Part shown: piece after piece, positions 47,080 to 58,233 of the stretch | Position numbering within the stretch: position 1 is the first letter of the stretch | How the letters are laid out: each line of letters begins with the position of its first letter | Origin: Cyathus striatus | Taxonomy: Eukaryota; Basidiomycota; Agaricomycetes; Agaricales; Nidulariaceae | DNA length: 64,000 bases | Assembly (NCBI GenBank): GCA_025738555.1 | Contig: JAOVFP010000003.1 | Span: forward strand, 6,014,001-6,078,000 | Direction: 5' to 3' | Position numbers and translations under genes: made by a program | The notes under the pieces: generated by a model | Seen by the model: only the letters and a program-made list of their open reading frames with translations | Database searches by the model: none | Told to the model about the DNA's origin: nothing

Positions 47080-49109
47080 TCAATCTTGCTTTGCAGCTTT
47101 CCGAGGAACTAGTGTCCACAGCACAACCATCAAACCCATCATCGCAACGATCCTTCAAATGTATGAACATGACGCAAAAACTGGACAATAATCCGTTGGA
47201 CTCACAAAGGATGTAAGCTCTTGATTCCATGCTTATTGGCAATGGCACCGGTCATGAACGGTAACACGGCACTACCTGCCTGACCGAACCCAGCAATCCA
47301 GCCTATTGACCCTGTAAGTATCCATGCAGGCAAAATTCGTCCTGCATGATTCATGGCAATGGGGTACATAGGCCCAAGAAGGACGCCAATTATGGAAACT
47401 GCAACGGCATCACCAATGAGAGAGGGGACGAGCCAAACAATCAGTTCGAGTCTAGAAGAGCCATGAATTAGATAAAGGGTTTAGTGGCTTCATACAAATG
47501 AAACCTACCCAACTGCTAAGAATGCATATATATATAGCACTCGTCGTTCGCCAACCTGCAACAGTTCCGATGAAAATCATTACCCCGAAGCAAAACGATG
47601 AGTCCTACTTTCTCATTGACCCACAGGAGAATCACTCGGCCGAGTGTTAATCCTTTAGAAATATTAGTCTTGAATCGCTCGCTCACAGTGCGATAATTTT
47701 ACCACCAAAGAAGCCTGCAGCAATGTAACCAGCGTCCGGTCCACCGCCACGGACATCGATGATAAAGGTTACAATCCAACCTTAAAATAAGTATTATTCA
47801 ATAACCAGGAACTGCGAAGGTAGCGAAATTCGTTACCTCCAATGGTCACCTCGATTCCGACATAAACGAGAACAAAGAAAGCCAAAAGATGAACAGCTTT
47901 TTGACTTAAGATTTGGCGGAAAGCGCTATGTTCACTTGTTCCCTTCTCTCCTGCTGGTTGTCCTATTTCAGCCAGGCATTCTGTAAAGCAGAAATGTGGG
48001 AAAACTTATTAAGAGAAATAAGAACAGGTGACTCGTACCATCTTGCGACCTTAAGCGGAATATAGTGACAAGAAGTATAGTGTTGCTTATTCCGATAACT
48101 AGGGATACCAGATAATGGAATGACCAGTGGCGCATATGTGCGAACTGGGTGGATACAAGAGGGGCGGCGAAAGCCCCCAAACCTAGAATGTGCGTCAGTA
48201 TAATATTGAACGGTGACATGATTCGCAGTTGTACCGTAAGTAGCATGAAGGATGCCCATTTTAGCTGCGGCATTTGATTTATACGAAGCTACATATCCAT
48301 TCGCCTGCGCATCCTGAAGGTGCAAAGTCAAATACTGTAGGAATCAAAGAATGTAGAACTAGCCTGAATAGCGATTCCAAATCCATTTATTACGAATGCT
48401 ATCGCAAAAACGGGAAATGGCAATCCTGGGGACTGAAGCGTGTATGCAACAATTTGGCATACGGATCCTAGTAATAATAAGACGTTTGTTGGTTTTCAAT
48501 CCACGGCTCAAACAAGGCATTTACCGAGAGCAATAATCTGATCACGATTTATATTAGTTAGAATTGCGATAGCACTGTGAGAAACGACTACCTTTCCAAA
48601 TCCAATGCGGTCATTGAGATAGACATTAGCCACTGCACCAGATATGAATCCCTGGAATAAAAAATATCATAATCTTGTTTGAAGAGTTGACAATGCAGAA
48701 ATACTTTCCACGCATGCAAGTATGAACACGAGCGATACAATTATGAAATTCAACTAGGGAAATAAAATAGAGATGAATAAGGACGTTGTCAACAGTGAAG
48801 CGTCGTTATCCAAAAACGACGTACATTATAAACTTCTTGGATCCTAGGCAAAAGAGGGCCAAGAGTGCCGTCATTCCATCCCGCTAGGAAAAGAGTCCAA
48901 CACAGGGTACCATACTGAACCCAATGCCACTTCATTTGTTTTTTTGTGGGGGGCGGTAGCTCAGCATTATGGCTGGGAACAGAAGTTCCTTCAACTGGGA
49001 TTTCAACGACCCCTGTGTGTTGTTTTGCTGCATCTGAGCGATGCGATAGCGCTAGTGAATGGGATAATGTGTTTGCGAGTTTATTAGTGGGCAATACTTC
49101 GAGCTCCAT
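47080..49109 (-). CDS. Major facilitator superfamily transporter
   Basis: Thirteen exons, complement of 48825-49109, 48712-48753, 48592-48651, 48525-48537, 48364-48467, 48235-48313, 48039-48182, 47837-47980, 47703-47780, 47609-47652, 47509-47555, 47206-47451, 47080-47152; 452 aa. A hydrophilic N-terminus of about 65 residues precedes WVQYGTLCWTLFLAGWNDGT, then about a dozen hydrophobic segments, with MFS landmarks GAVANVYLNDRIGFGK (loop 2-3), GFGIAIQDAQANGYV, GWIVTFIIDVRGG and GPMYPIAMNHAGRILP. It looks like the fungal BSC6/FucP-like branch; substrate unknown. One exon is 13 nt, and the intron before DAQANGY uses a GC donor (CAG|GCTAGT...CAG). Located on the same strand as the P450, so co-regulation in a small metabolic or detoxification group is possible. 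Confidence 0.9.
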
Positions 49110-50522
49110 GGTACTGAGAGGTGGAGGTGAGAGACAGATGAATAAAAAAGAGGTCGAAGAATGCGGGGAATGTTGGAATATTATTTATAGCTTGCTTTAG
49201 TTTTGAGTTTGTCCGATATTTGTCCGTTAGCGTCGCGTCTATCATGGCTTTTTGTCAGCGTCGAGACTCGAGGTTCAAGTTGAATCATGTGTCCACGTCA
49301 CTCTTGCGTGTCGCCACGAGTGCCGTTCCCTGCAGCTGGTTATACGGGCTCCATTGAGCGTCTGCAAACAAGAATTTTGTAATTGTGTTGCACCATTTGT
49401 TGCAACGATGTTCGTGGGTGAGTGTAACTATATAGGCGACTGTAGGTGCCGGTGACGAATCAAAGATGGTTTGATCAGATATTCCCACCCACACGTGTTA
49501 CATATACTTATGAGCGCTTGACTGCGCTTGAGCACCAACCTACCAAGTTAGCGTTGAACGAACTTCAAGAAGCTCTGAACAAGCTCCGACTCTTCTGAGA
49601 TCTGAATGTTTTTGAGCGTTGAAAACTTGAAACTGCCAACTTTGCTGCCAACACTCCTTTAGTCTCTGTCACGTCTCTTAGGTCGCGAATCTGAGAAGGA
49701 AAACGAATAGCAACTGTCGGGCTTCATGCAATCAATCGTCGGGGTGTTTTCTATGCGAAGACCGCCGAAGAGCAGCACAAGTGTAGGACATTTGTAACAC
49801 CAATTTACTATTCGTGATAGTACTTGGCCAATACTTGGCAATTCCGTGGGGCCAGGACTTCAACAGGACTAGGATGGGACATCCGACTCCGGATCCAATC
49901 ATACACCAAGTACTTACATGTACCCTCGCTGAAGCGCTGAGCTTGATAGGTATTGACATCCCGGAAAAGTGCGTAGTATGTACCAAGTATGTATAGTACA
50001 ATAAGTATTAATAGCAATAAGCACTATAAATGAAGTTCGCCGCGATTGATATTGAATATTGAAGTAATGGCGTGCTTGGTGGATCATCCCAAGTTTGACA
50101 AGGAATCACCGGAACATCCTCAAGCTACCTTACTAGGAGCGATAAATTTCCCAACGCCTTTTTCGATGGGAGCAGTTTCTCAGCTCAATATCACATTCCT
50201 ATTGGAACATCTATTCCCGTCCCTTTCGTAAATCGACTGTTATCTTTGTCACACGTCATATCACCTGGGTGGAGTGATGTAGATCATCTGTTGCAAGTTC
50301 ATCTCTTGTTATTGCAGTGATACCCACCATCCATGAATAGCTTCATTTCATCTATAGCCAACTTACTCTCATTAATAATAATAACAGTGACAACAGCTGC
50401 GACGGGCAAGTACCGACCGTAAACCCTACATAGAACTTTCTAAAATCTAAATATAGCTGATCCAGCTACTAACAGTATGATAATAGTCAATACACATCAC
50501 ATGAGGATGGTATATCGCATCT
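49110..50522. other. 1.4-kb intergenic stretch
   Basis: Includes the MFS promoter side and the 3' side of the hydrolase gene. A CAACTTACTCTCATTAATAATAATAAC tract lies near 50363-50390. No frame with family resemblance. Confidence 0.4.
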
Positions 50523-51774
50523 CTACACAGGTATCGCCATCCATCCATCATCAACCCTCGCCTTGCCCTCACGCGCAGTCTTCTCTACGAGCGCATTAAA
50601 CTCCTTCACACGCTGCGTATGTAACCCATGCCCCGTGTTTTTCCATTGCACCAATTCCGCCTCAGGCATAGCCTCCTTCAGCCTATATGATCCACTTGGC
50701 CGTACAAGATTATCCACGTCTCCTGTCACTATGGTCACTTTCGGTATAGAAGCTGAGATAACGCGGAGACGCTCTGGGGAAACGTAGTGCGTTAGCCCCG
50801 CCGACATTTGTGAAATGTGACCAATGAACTGCTGCGGCTTCGTTATAGTCACGCGGCGTAAGAAGTTCTAAAGAAGATAGATGGAGAATTTTGAGTATGA
50901 GTTGACGTGGAGGAAAAGTTTAAACCGTACTTCAGTTTGAACATCATAGTTCGTTCGACTTTGGGCGTCATCTTCGTCCCTTTCGGCAAGCCATTTGGTA
51001 GGAAACAGCATTGGCAGAACTATTGGCACTTTCTTTTCGTTTTCTAAAGTAACCATCAAATGCGCCAGCGCCCTCACACCAGACCACTGCTTGGGTAAGA
51101 ATCTTGTCAAGGGAGTTGAGAGATCAGTTGGACGTACTGGAGGAAGATTGTTCCATGGATAGCCACCAGGTGTCGTCACTGCCAAAGTGAGTGATACTAT
51201 ACGTTCAGGAATGCGGTACGCAAGCTCTGTAGAACGAATCGAAGAGGGTTGTATGAGCGCTGCAGTTGGAGTATGTAGATGGATAAGTGGCGTCGCGGAT
51301 TCATACCTTGTGCAATCATTCCCCCAAGACTAATTCCAATAATATTAATGCTTCGCTTCTCCGTCCAACCCAAATAATCTAGCAAGCAAATAACGTCCTC
51401 TGCCATTCCAGAAGTTCTATGAGGTAGTTCCAGCCAATTAGAGTGCGTAGCGACGGATATGACAGTGACACACACGTATAAGGTCCTCTAGGGTATCCAC
51501 TATTTCCAACGCCCCTATTATCAAACAACAACACGGTGGAGTCTTCCTGTTTGGCAAAGTGCGCAACCTGAGCGCTCCACGCGAACGAGCTTGAGTTGAG
51601 CCCCATGATGAAGATGTACTTGAATTTTGATCCTTTTCCATGCTGTTCGAAGTAGAGTGAGTGACTTTCCAGGGCTTGCCCCTCTTGCCCGCGCAGTTGC
51701 GTCACTGGGCATAGGCCTTTGCGTACACAGGTGGAGGCGTCGAAGATGGTTGGGTGCTCTGTGGCGGTATCCAT
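50523..51774 (-). CDS. Alpha/beta-hydrolase fold protein
   Basis: Exons complement of 51476-51774, 51307-51416, 50931-51226, 50523-50867; 349 aa. The fold is clear: FIMGLNSSSFAWSAQV (HGxx-like oxyanion loop, here MGLN), LLFDNRGVGNSG, the nucleophile elbow GISLGG, VTGDVDNLV around the acidic residue and TGHGLHTQ with the catalytic His. No signal peptide, so probably cytosolic. Members are esterases, epoxide hydrolases or C-C hydrolases; the substrate cannot be told. In-frame Met residues at 51804 and 51774 are both possible starts; I used the second. Confidence 0.9.
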
Positions 51775-52048
51775 GATGGTTGTGGTCAAAGAGTTGTTGT
51801 GCACGAAATCAAAATGTTGGAGCGACTAGGGGCGGGCCGGGCTTTCCGCAATGATCCATGTCCATCATTGTGTGCCCGTTCACAAGTCATGTCGCAGTCG
51901 TAGGGTACATTCAACTGCGCCATATCTTCACTCAAAGTAATATACGAATGATTATTTATTGGTATATCGAACAATATGTTCTTTAAATAGACCATTGACC
52001 AATCGAGAGCATACCCGTGTCACATTCTATCGCAATCGAACACATTCT

Positions 52049-52675
52049 TCAAGACCCTAGCAGCCGCGTAAACAGAGTAAATTCCATGTAAGCAGACATG
52101 TAGTTGCGACATACCGCATAATCCAACATAGGATGTCTACAATACACATAGCACCTTTCCTTGCAGGTTCCACGGTCTAATTCAATCACCGCGGAGACAT
52201 TTTCACGGGTTGTCAATGCAGGGAGTTCTATCGTCGCCCAAGTTCCATGGGGATTGACCAAGTTTCCATAGACCACGTACGCACGCCCAACAGTACGTCG
52301 TGCAAATACCCTGGATGCGAAATCACGTAGGGCTTCTGCGTGGAGGGAATTCTGCCTCGGCATGATGAAGCCGCCCTGCTCACAAAGCATCATATCGCAC
52401 GTATGGCCGCCCACATGCATTGCACATCTTTCTGCGTAGGAAAGAACAGATATACCGGCTGATATGTTCCCGCTCCAGAAGACGGAGGGCTTGAGAAGAG
52501 GGTCGGGGACGTGGGATTCGATGTAGTCGGGTGTGGACCACTTTGATCGGTTGTCAGAATGAGGAGGCTGGAGACAGGTGGGTATTTGTAACGAGAGCTG
52601 AGGTTGGTGCGCTTGGGGACGGAGGGCTGAGGTCAGCAGAAGGAGAGAGAGCGAGAGGAAGGCAAGGATAAACAT
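52049..52675 (-). CDS. Small secreted protein, unknown function
   Basis: Single-exon frame of 208 aa from Met at 52675. MFILAFLSLSLLLLTSALRP is a textbook signal peptide. The mature part has about ten cysteines (GHTCDMMLCEQ, RGTCKERCYVYCRHP) and N-glycosylation sequons (WSGNISAG, RENVSAV), so it is likely secreted and disulphide-bonded. A start at 52705 would add a hydrophilic prefix and is less likely. Family not recognised; similar orphan proteins are common in agaricomycete secretomes. Confidence 0.7.
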   Translation of the reverse strand: MFILAFLSLSLLLLTSALRPQAHQPQLSLQIPTCLQPPHSDNRSKWSTPDYIESHVPDPLLKPSVFWSGNISAGISVLSYAERCAMHVGGHTCDMMLCEQGGFIMPRQNSLHAEALRDFASRVFARRTVGRAYVVYGNLVNPHGTWATIELPALTTRENVSAVIELDRGTCKERCYVYCRHPMLDYAVCRNYMSAYMEFTLFTRLLGS

Positions 52676-53711
52676 GTGGTCCGAGCCGTGTCTGGCTGAA
52701 GGCAAGAGAGAAATCCGGATGACGCCACGAGGAAGTTTGTGCGGCGATAGGTTGGCTCTTTACCGGTTGAGTAAGCCGAAGGTTGAAAAACATTGGAAGC
52801 TATTTTCAAAGACAAAGACGACGTGGACTAGAAGAAGCCAAGAAGAAGCTGTTCGGTAGGGTAAGTTGTATAATAAGGTTATGTGTTTTCCCGAGGCGAA
52901 CTGTGAGTTTTTTTACAGGACGAGAGGTTATTAATAGCCGGGCACAGTCATGCATGATAGTAATACAGCGCAGATGTTGTCAGGAAGGTAAGTATCGAAG
53001 GATATCATTTGGTGGCTTGCGGAACATGATCTGAGAGCCGGGGCCCCACAGCCCAGTTGCTGAGTTGTTGGTGGCCGCGTGATGGTGTTTTCTGTTTCAA
53101 GAGGGCAGCGCAATCATTCTGTCTCCTTCAGGCCCAGGGGGAAATGCAGGTTAAGTTGCCAGGTGGCATTTGAATCAAGGGCTTAAGAGACTTGGCTGGA
53201 CCTTGGGTACGGGAGCCAGAGGTGGATAGTTTGTCGGTGGGCGCAGTAGTTAGTATTAGTAGGTAGTAGTAGTAAGTAGTATTAGTGGGTGGATACGTGG
53301 GACGGTAGGATGGATAAGTGGCAACCGTGCTTAGTAGTGGAGAGGACGTCACTAGTAGTTAATGAATGAGCTAATAATAAAATTGAGTGTGCTATCTGCG
53401 ATCTGGGTGCCAGCAAAGCTTAGTGGGGAAGAAGCCTGTCTTGTGAGCAGGGCCGCAACATTTCTTCTTGGTCCACCGGCCAAAGAACCGTAAATATTCT
53501 GCAAATATAGTCTACGCGCCAACCTCAGCCTCTCCATTTGAACAACCCCCCAGCCCCAATCCCCACCTCATCCTCACAAATGTCCCTCTCCCTTCTCTCA
53601 GAATGCGTAGTGTAAGTCCTCCCGCCCCCTTCCCGCTCCTCCATCTCACTTTAGTCCCATCACAGCGCCCCCACCATCCATTGTCAGCATTGCGGCCGAA
53701 TCAGTGGAAAA
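52676..53711. other. Intergenic between secreted protein and F-box genes
   Basis: Simple AGTA/GTAGTAGTAAGTAG repeats at 53245-53290. CT- and CCC-rich leader toward 53712 (F-box gene promoter side). No gene recognised. Confidence 0.4.
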
Positions 53712-55214
53712 ATGTTCCCCTCGTACGAGCCAGATCAGGAGCACCCGTACGAGTCGCTCCGTAATAGTTACTCTCCATCTCCTTTCGAGGAGAAGCAAAT
53801 CTCTGCACGCATACGCGAGCGCCGACAGGAGATGGTCCACCTGGATATGGAAATTTCCCGGCTCAAGGCCACTGTAACCGGCATGGAATTACGCCGTTCC
53901 ACTATCGAGAATTACGTTGATCGACAACAAAGTTTACTCGCCCCCGTCAGAAAGTTACCCGTTGAAATCCTCTGCCACATTTTCTCCTTGTCTTCTAGTT
54001 CTTCTCCCATTGATGTCTTTTCTCCGAACACATTTGTCCGAATCGTCAGCCAGGTCTGCTCCTACTGGCGAGATGTCGCATGCTCTACCCCGTCCCTATG
54101 GTCCACCATCAGCGTGCAAAATATCCCCGCATCCATTGGTGAGAACCCCCGCATGCTCAGGCTCGTCGCATCCTACATCGAGACCTGCGTTCGTCGTTCA
54201 TCAAAATCGCCCTTGACCCTCTCCTTTGCCCGTGACTGCCACCCGCGCCTGCTGGGAGCCGCCCAAGAGACCATCGCCCATCAAGCCACCCGTTGGGAAT
54301 CCATCAGTATCCCTGCCCTACTCCTTTCATCCATCTTGTCGCGTAGCTTGTGCGGCCATCGCTTTTCTAAGCTTCAGTGCCTCGAGATAGACGGCACAGA
54401 CTACACTGGAATGGGCGAGATCGATCTCACGGACGCTCCTTATCTTTCTACTTTGACACTTTGCAACGTGCGAAGGCCAACCGAACGTCTACGCCTGCCC
54501 TGGTCCCAGATAACCTTCTTTGAGTCCCACTCCAATCGCTATGGTCTTGGAGAGCTCGGAAAGCTTCTCGGCCTCATGTCCAGTCTCCAGTCCTTCCATT
54601 TCACCGGCGACCACTACGAGGACCCAGACAACAAGTACGTGCAGCTGCCTAACCTCACCAAGATGGTCGTCAACTCGCACCCCCTGCACGCTGCCAGCCT
54701 GCTCCAGCTCTTGGCTACTCCGGCACTTACTGATCTCACGCTGAATGCCACTTCGTCCTTGTACCAAGGCCACATTGAGCATTTCGTCGTCGCCTTCCTG
54801 CAGCGATCGGAATGCGAACTGAGATCGCTTTCGTTACGGAACATATCGCTAAACACGCTGCGCGGGGTGGACGCCATGTCGTCACTTGCCGATCTTGACC
54901 TCAACGAGACACCATCTGTCATGCAAGATCTTAAGGTCATGACGAGAGACAAGAATACCACGGCATTTATGCCTCGTCTCCAGGCCCTCCGGTTTTCTTA
55001 CTCTGGGTACCTCCATACTGATACGCTTATTGAAGTGATCAGGTCGAGACTTGTCTCACAGGAGGAAGAGACACCGTCGGATCAATTTAGGCCTCTCCAG
55101 TCTGCTAGCTTGCAGATCTCGCAGGATCTCGAGACAAAGTCGCTAGAGTCGCTTGATCTCCTTGTTAAGGAAACGAAAGGAAGTTTGGAGCTCGTGGTTA
55201 AGCATATCTCATAG
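53712..55214 (+). CDS. F-box protein with leucine-rich repeat-like C-terminus
   Basis: Uninterrupted frame of 500 aa. After a Glu-rich N-terminus and a coiled coil (about 30-75, RRQEMVHLDMEISRLKATV) comes an F-box (RKLPVEILCHIFSLSS, about 80-95) followed by the VCSYWRDVACSTPSLW segment typical of agaricomycete F-box proteins. The remainder has irregular LRR-like units (LQCLEIDG, LSTLTLCNVRR, LTDLTLNATSS). Expected to bridge Skp1/Cul1 ubiquitin ligase to substrates. Basidiomycetes carry hundreds of such genes; this copy is intact. Confidence 0.9.
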   Translation: MFPSYEPDQEHPYESLRNSYSPSPFEEKQISARIRERRQEMVHLDMEISRLKATVTGMELRRSTIENYVDRQQSLLAPVRKLPVEILCHIFSLSSSSSPIDVFSPNTFVRIVSQVCSYWRDVACSTPSLWSTISVQNIPASIGENPRMLRLVASYIETCVRRSSKSPLTLSFARDCHPRLLGAAQETIAHQATRWESISIPALLLSSILSRSLCGHRFSKLQCLEIDGTDYTGMGEIDLTDAPYLSTLTLCNVRRPTERLRLPWSQITFFESHSNRYGLGELGKLLGLMSSLQSFHFTGDHYEDPDNKYVQLPNLTKMVVNSHPLHAASLLQLLATPALTDLTLNATSSLYQGHIEHFVVAFLQRSECELRSLSLRNISLNTLRGVDAMSSLADLDLNETPSVMQDLKVMTRDKNTTAFMPRLQALRFSYSGYLHTDTLIEVIRSRLVSQEEETPSDQFRPLQSASLQISQDLETKSLESLDLLVKETKGSLELVVKHIS

Positions 55215-55551
55215 TCTATTGCATTTATTGTACCATTATTCATTTTCGTTTCTTGTACAAACCAATCATTCCTATGCTCTCTTGTATAAATAAACAGTTA
55301 CCAGTAGTCGTAGTGTAGTAATGTGTACGTACCATATCCAATGATACCCTCATTCAATTCATTTTCGTTTGTACAAACCAAACGTTCCTATGCTCTCTTG
55401 TATAAATAAACTGTACTTGTTGGAAGGAACTGTATCCTCACTGCACTTGACATTGGTGTAAGTCCATTACTCTCTTGTTCATGTTATAGTAGCTTATGCA
55501 TGTCACAACAGTACCTTGAGGTGAATTATACGAGGTATGTGATGTGCGTGT
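55215..55551. repeat. Duplicated 3' flank of the F-box gene
   Basis: ATTCATTTTCGTTT...TGTACAAACCAA...CCTATGCTCTCTTGTATAAATAAA occurs twice, at about 55236-55302 and 55357-55420, a tandem duplication of roughly 115-120 bp that includes a candidate polyadenylation signal (AATAAA). Confidence 0.7.
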
Positions 55552-56220
55552 ACTAGACCGGAGGGCCGGTCTGCCTATCCTGGGAACGAGATCACGCTTT
55601 TTGTCATGTGAGGACTGTTGTGATCTGCAGTGCTAACGATTGCAGCGTTTAGTCCGGTAGGCCGAACCGTCTAAGACGAGATCACACTTGCGTCACATGA
55701 CTGGCGTGGGGGTATCTCGTCGATAGACGGTCCGGTAAAACTCGTTTGCATTTTAGTATATCGTTTCTTACGACTGTCCCACCTTGGTCCCCTGCTGTGG
55801 TACCTCGCTGGGACGTCAGAACCATATAGGTACTCATAATATAGTTCTATGCAAAGTCAAAAGTTGAAATATCATGAAATTACTGAGAAATATGTGGGGC
55901 AATAACATAACAACCCACTATAGCAGTATTGTACAGGTCTCAGTTCAGAACTCATACACTGCTTCTTTCTTCGCTGTTACACCTAATAATCTCTCTGAAA
56001 TATATACAAGAGCTAATAAATGTATATATGTTGAAAAACAATAGGGTATATTGTACACGAGGGAGGGAGGAACATTTGCGGAAAGCAAAGCGTAAGGAAC
56101 GCTACACCAAAACGTTAACGAGTTTTACCGGTCTGCCTATCAACGAGATAGGCCACGCGCCCTCACATGACAAAAAGCGTGATCTCGTTCCCAGGATAGG
56201 CAGACCGGCCCTCCGGTCTA
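55552..56220. mobile_element. Inverted-repeat element, outer hairpin pair
   Basis: About 59 bp at 55552-55610 (AGACCGGAGGGCCGGTCTGCC...) recur inverted and almost perfect at 56162-56220. Inside, a second inverted pair of about 60 bp (TCTCGTCGATAGACGGTCCGG near 55722 and its complement near 56140) bounds the middle. Nested palindromic ends with CCGGTC/GACCGG cores suggest a non-autonomous DNA transposon with complex subterminal hairpins. Confidence 0.6.
55650..56160 (+). repeat. Left arm of a 510-bp inverted repeat
   Basis: Matches 56997-57515 in inverted orientation along its whole length, at roughly 90% identity by eye (for example GACTGTCCCACCTTGGTCCC and GTATATTGTACACGAGGGAG occur in both). 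Confidence 0.85.
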
Positions 56221-56996
56221 TGCAGCGTTGGTGTATTCCTATGAATACACGGAGTAAGTACACCTACGTAAGAATAAAACGTACCTCGTTGTATTTAGCC
56301 TTGAAACGAATACAACGTTGAGAATTGAGTGTTTGTGTCGTAGCGTGTATGTTAAGTTGAGTCTTCGAAGCGTAAGTCAATCAAGAGCAAGTGTCGAACA
56401 AGTCACATGCTACCGCCGATTGGACTATCCGATGATATTCTGCAATCGACAATACTAGATACAGTAGTCTAGTACTTAAGTAGCGAGTAGATATGTAAAT
56501 ATACTTATGTACCCTTTTTAGCAACAGTACGAGACTTAGCGCTTGGCCTTAAATCGAGTCTGGTTCTTACAGTCACGCTGTTTTAAGAGGTTGAAAAAGG
56601 ATTGATTCAATGTATCTATCTACTGACATTTATATACCTTTTTGTACTACTATTGCCAGAACATTCTCAATACATGTTATATGATGTAGATATCTAAAGT
56701 ACATTCTCTAATATTCTACTACTAATGCTGGAACGTTCTCAATGGTCCAGTTATGTTGTAGAAACTTGAAAGCCTATCTAGGCGAGTCCAGAGCTAACCA
56801 CACTTGGTGATCTCGGACTTTCCTATTTAATGCCTCTTCCTTTTTAGGAGTTTTAACGATGAGACAGTATCATATTGAGCGGCACAGCCGCGACGAGATG
56901 AAGAGACAAGATACAAATGAAAATAGAAGAGAAATAAGTGGAAAGGGCGAGTAAATATGCTACCTTCTAAGAATAGTTGAATATCCATAACAAGGA
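56220..56996. other. Spacer between the inverted arms
   Basis: AT-rich, no recognised frame. GAACATTCTCAATACATG / GAACGTTCTCAATGG near 56660 and 56730 are short degenerate repeats. Confidence 0.4.
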
Positions 56997-57515
56997 CGCG
57001 TGGCCTATCTCGTAGATAGGCAGACCGGTCAAACTCGTTAAGGTTTTGGTGTAGCGTTCCTTACCCTTTGCCTTCCCCAAATGTTCTTCCCTCCCTCGTG
57101 TACAATATACCCTATTTTTTTTCAACATATATACATTTATTAGCTCCTGTATATATTTCGGAGAGATTGTTAAATGTAACAGTGAAGAAAGAAGCAGCAT
57201 ATGAGTTCTGAATTGAGATCTGTACAATACTGCTATAGCGGGTTGTTACATTATTGCCCCACATATTTCTCGGTAATTTCATGATATTTCAACTTCCAAC
57301 TTTGCATAGAACTATATTATGAGCACCTATATGGTTCTGATGTCCCAGCGAGGTACCACAGCGGGGGACCAAGGTGGGACAGTCGTAAGAAACGATATAC
57401 TAAAATGCAAACGAGTTTTACCGGACCGTCTATCGACGAGATACCACTGAGATACCCCACGCCAGTCATGTGACGCCAGCGTGTTCTCGTCTTAGACGGC
57501 TCGGCTTCCGGACTA
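56997..57515 (-). repeat. Right arm of the 510-bp inverted repeat
   Basis: Inverted partner of 55650-56160. It ends exactly where similarity to a DDE transposase begins (57516 on), so this sequence is probably the terminal region of that transposon family and the left arm a second, non-autonomous copy. Confidence 0.8.
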
Positions 57516-58233
57516 CCTTTATCCCTTCCAGCTCTAATGCAATCCAGGTCTCTGCCCCTGCTTTTGAGTGCGATGAAGAACGACGTACTGCCTTTCACAT
57601 TCGTATTGCTGAGAACTATAGGCCTGAGCAGCTGGTGTTTGTCAATAGTGTAACAACAAAGAGGGAATGGGGATGAGCACCAGTAGGCTGGGGTGCATGA
57701 CGGAGGGACTTTTTTGTACGTGGACAGCGGTGAGTTCACAAATTATCCCCAGTGACAGCTGTTCTCTGTTCTAATTATTATATAGCTACTCTGTTCTTCC
57801 TGCTCTTTCCCTCGACGGCGTACTCCATTTTGATGTAAATCCACAATCCTGGACTGCCGACCTATTTAATGAATTTATCGATGGCTTACTGGACAGCATG
57901 AATGCTAGATAATGTGAGTATTCACAAGTCTCCTGATCTTAGGCCTATGGTTGAAGGACGGTGAGTGCGCATTGAGTAAGAATGCATTGTCACCATTGAT
58001 TTAGTGGTATGCGCCTTGAATACCTACCGCCTTATTCACACGACTTTGACCCAATTGAGCAGGGCTTCTACGCTATGAAGTCCTGGATTCGCAGAAGTCG
58101 GGATTTCGCTCGCGCTGGGCTGCAAGGGGGAGCTGGGTGCGATCCATATGGAATGCTATGGCAAGCTGTCTTTGACTCAATGACCCCAGAGAGTGCAGTG
58201 GGGTGGTATCATGATTTAGGCTATCTTAGATAG
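57516..58233 (+). pseudogene. DDE (Tc1/mariner-IS630-like) transposase pseudogene
   Basis: Blocks of the fungal DDE_3 family in order: FHIRIAENYRPEQLVFV, TTKREWG, RRDFFVRGQR, SVLPALSLDGVLHFDV, LFNEFIDGLLDSMN, SIHKSPDLRPMVEG, then after a 44-nt intron-like gap (57961-58004) MRLEYLPPYSHDFDPIEQGF with the last acidic residue, ending GWYHDLGYLR. The N-terminal helix-turn-helix is missing, stops interrupt the middle, and the stretch after LVFV that should carry the first catalytic Asp is deleted. Inactive remnant. Confidence 0.85.
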
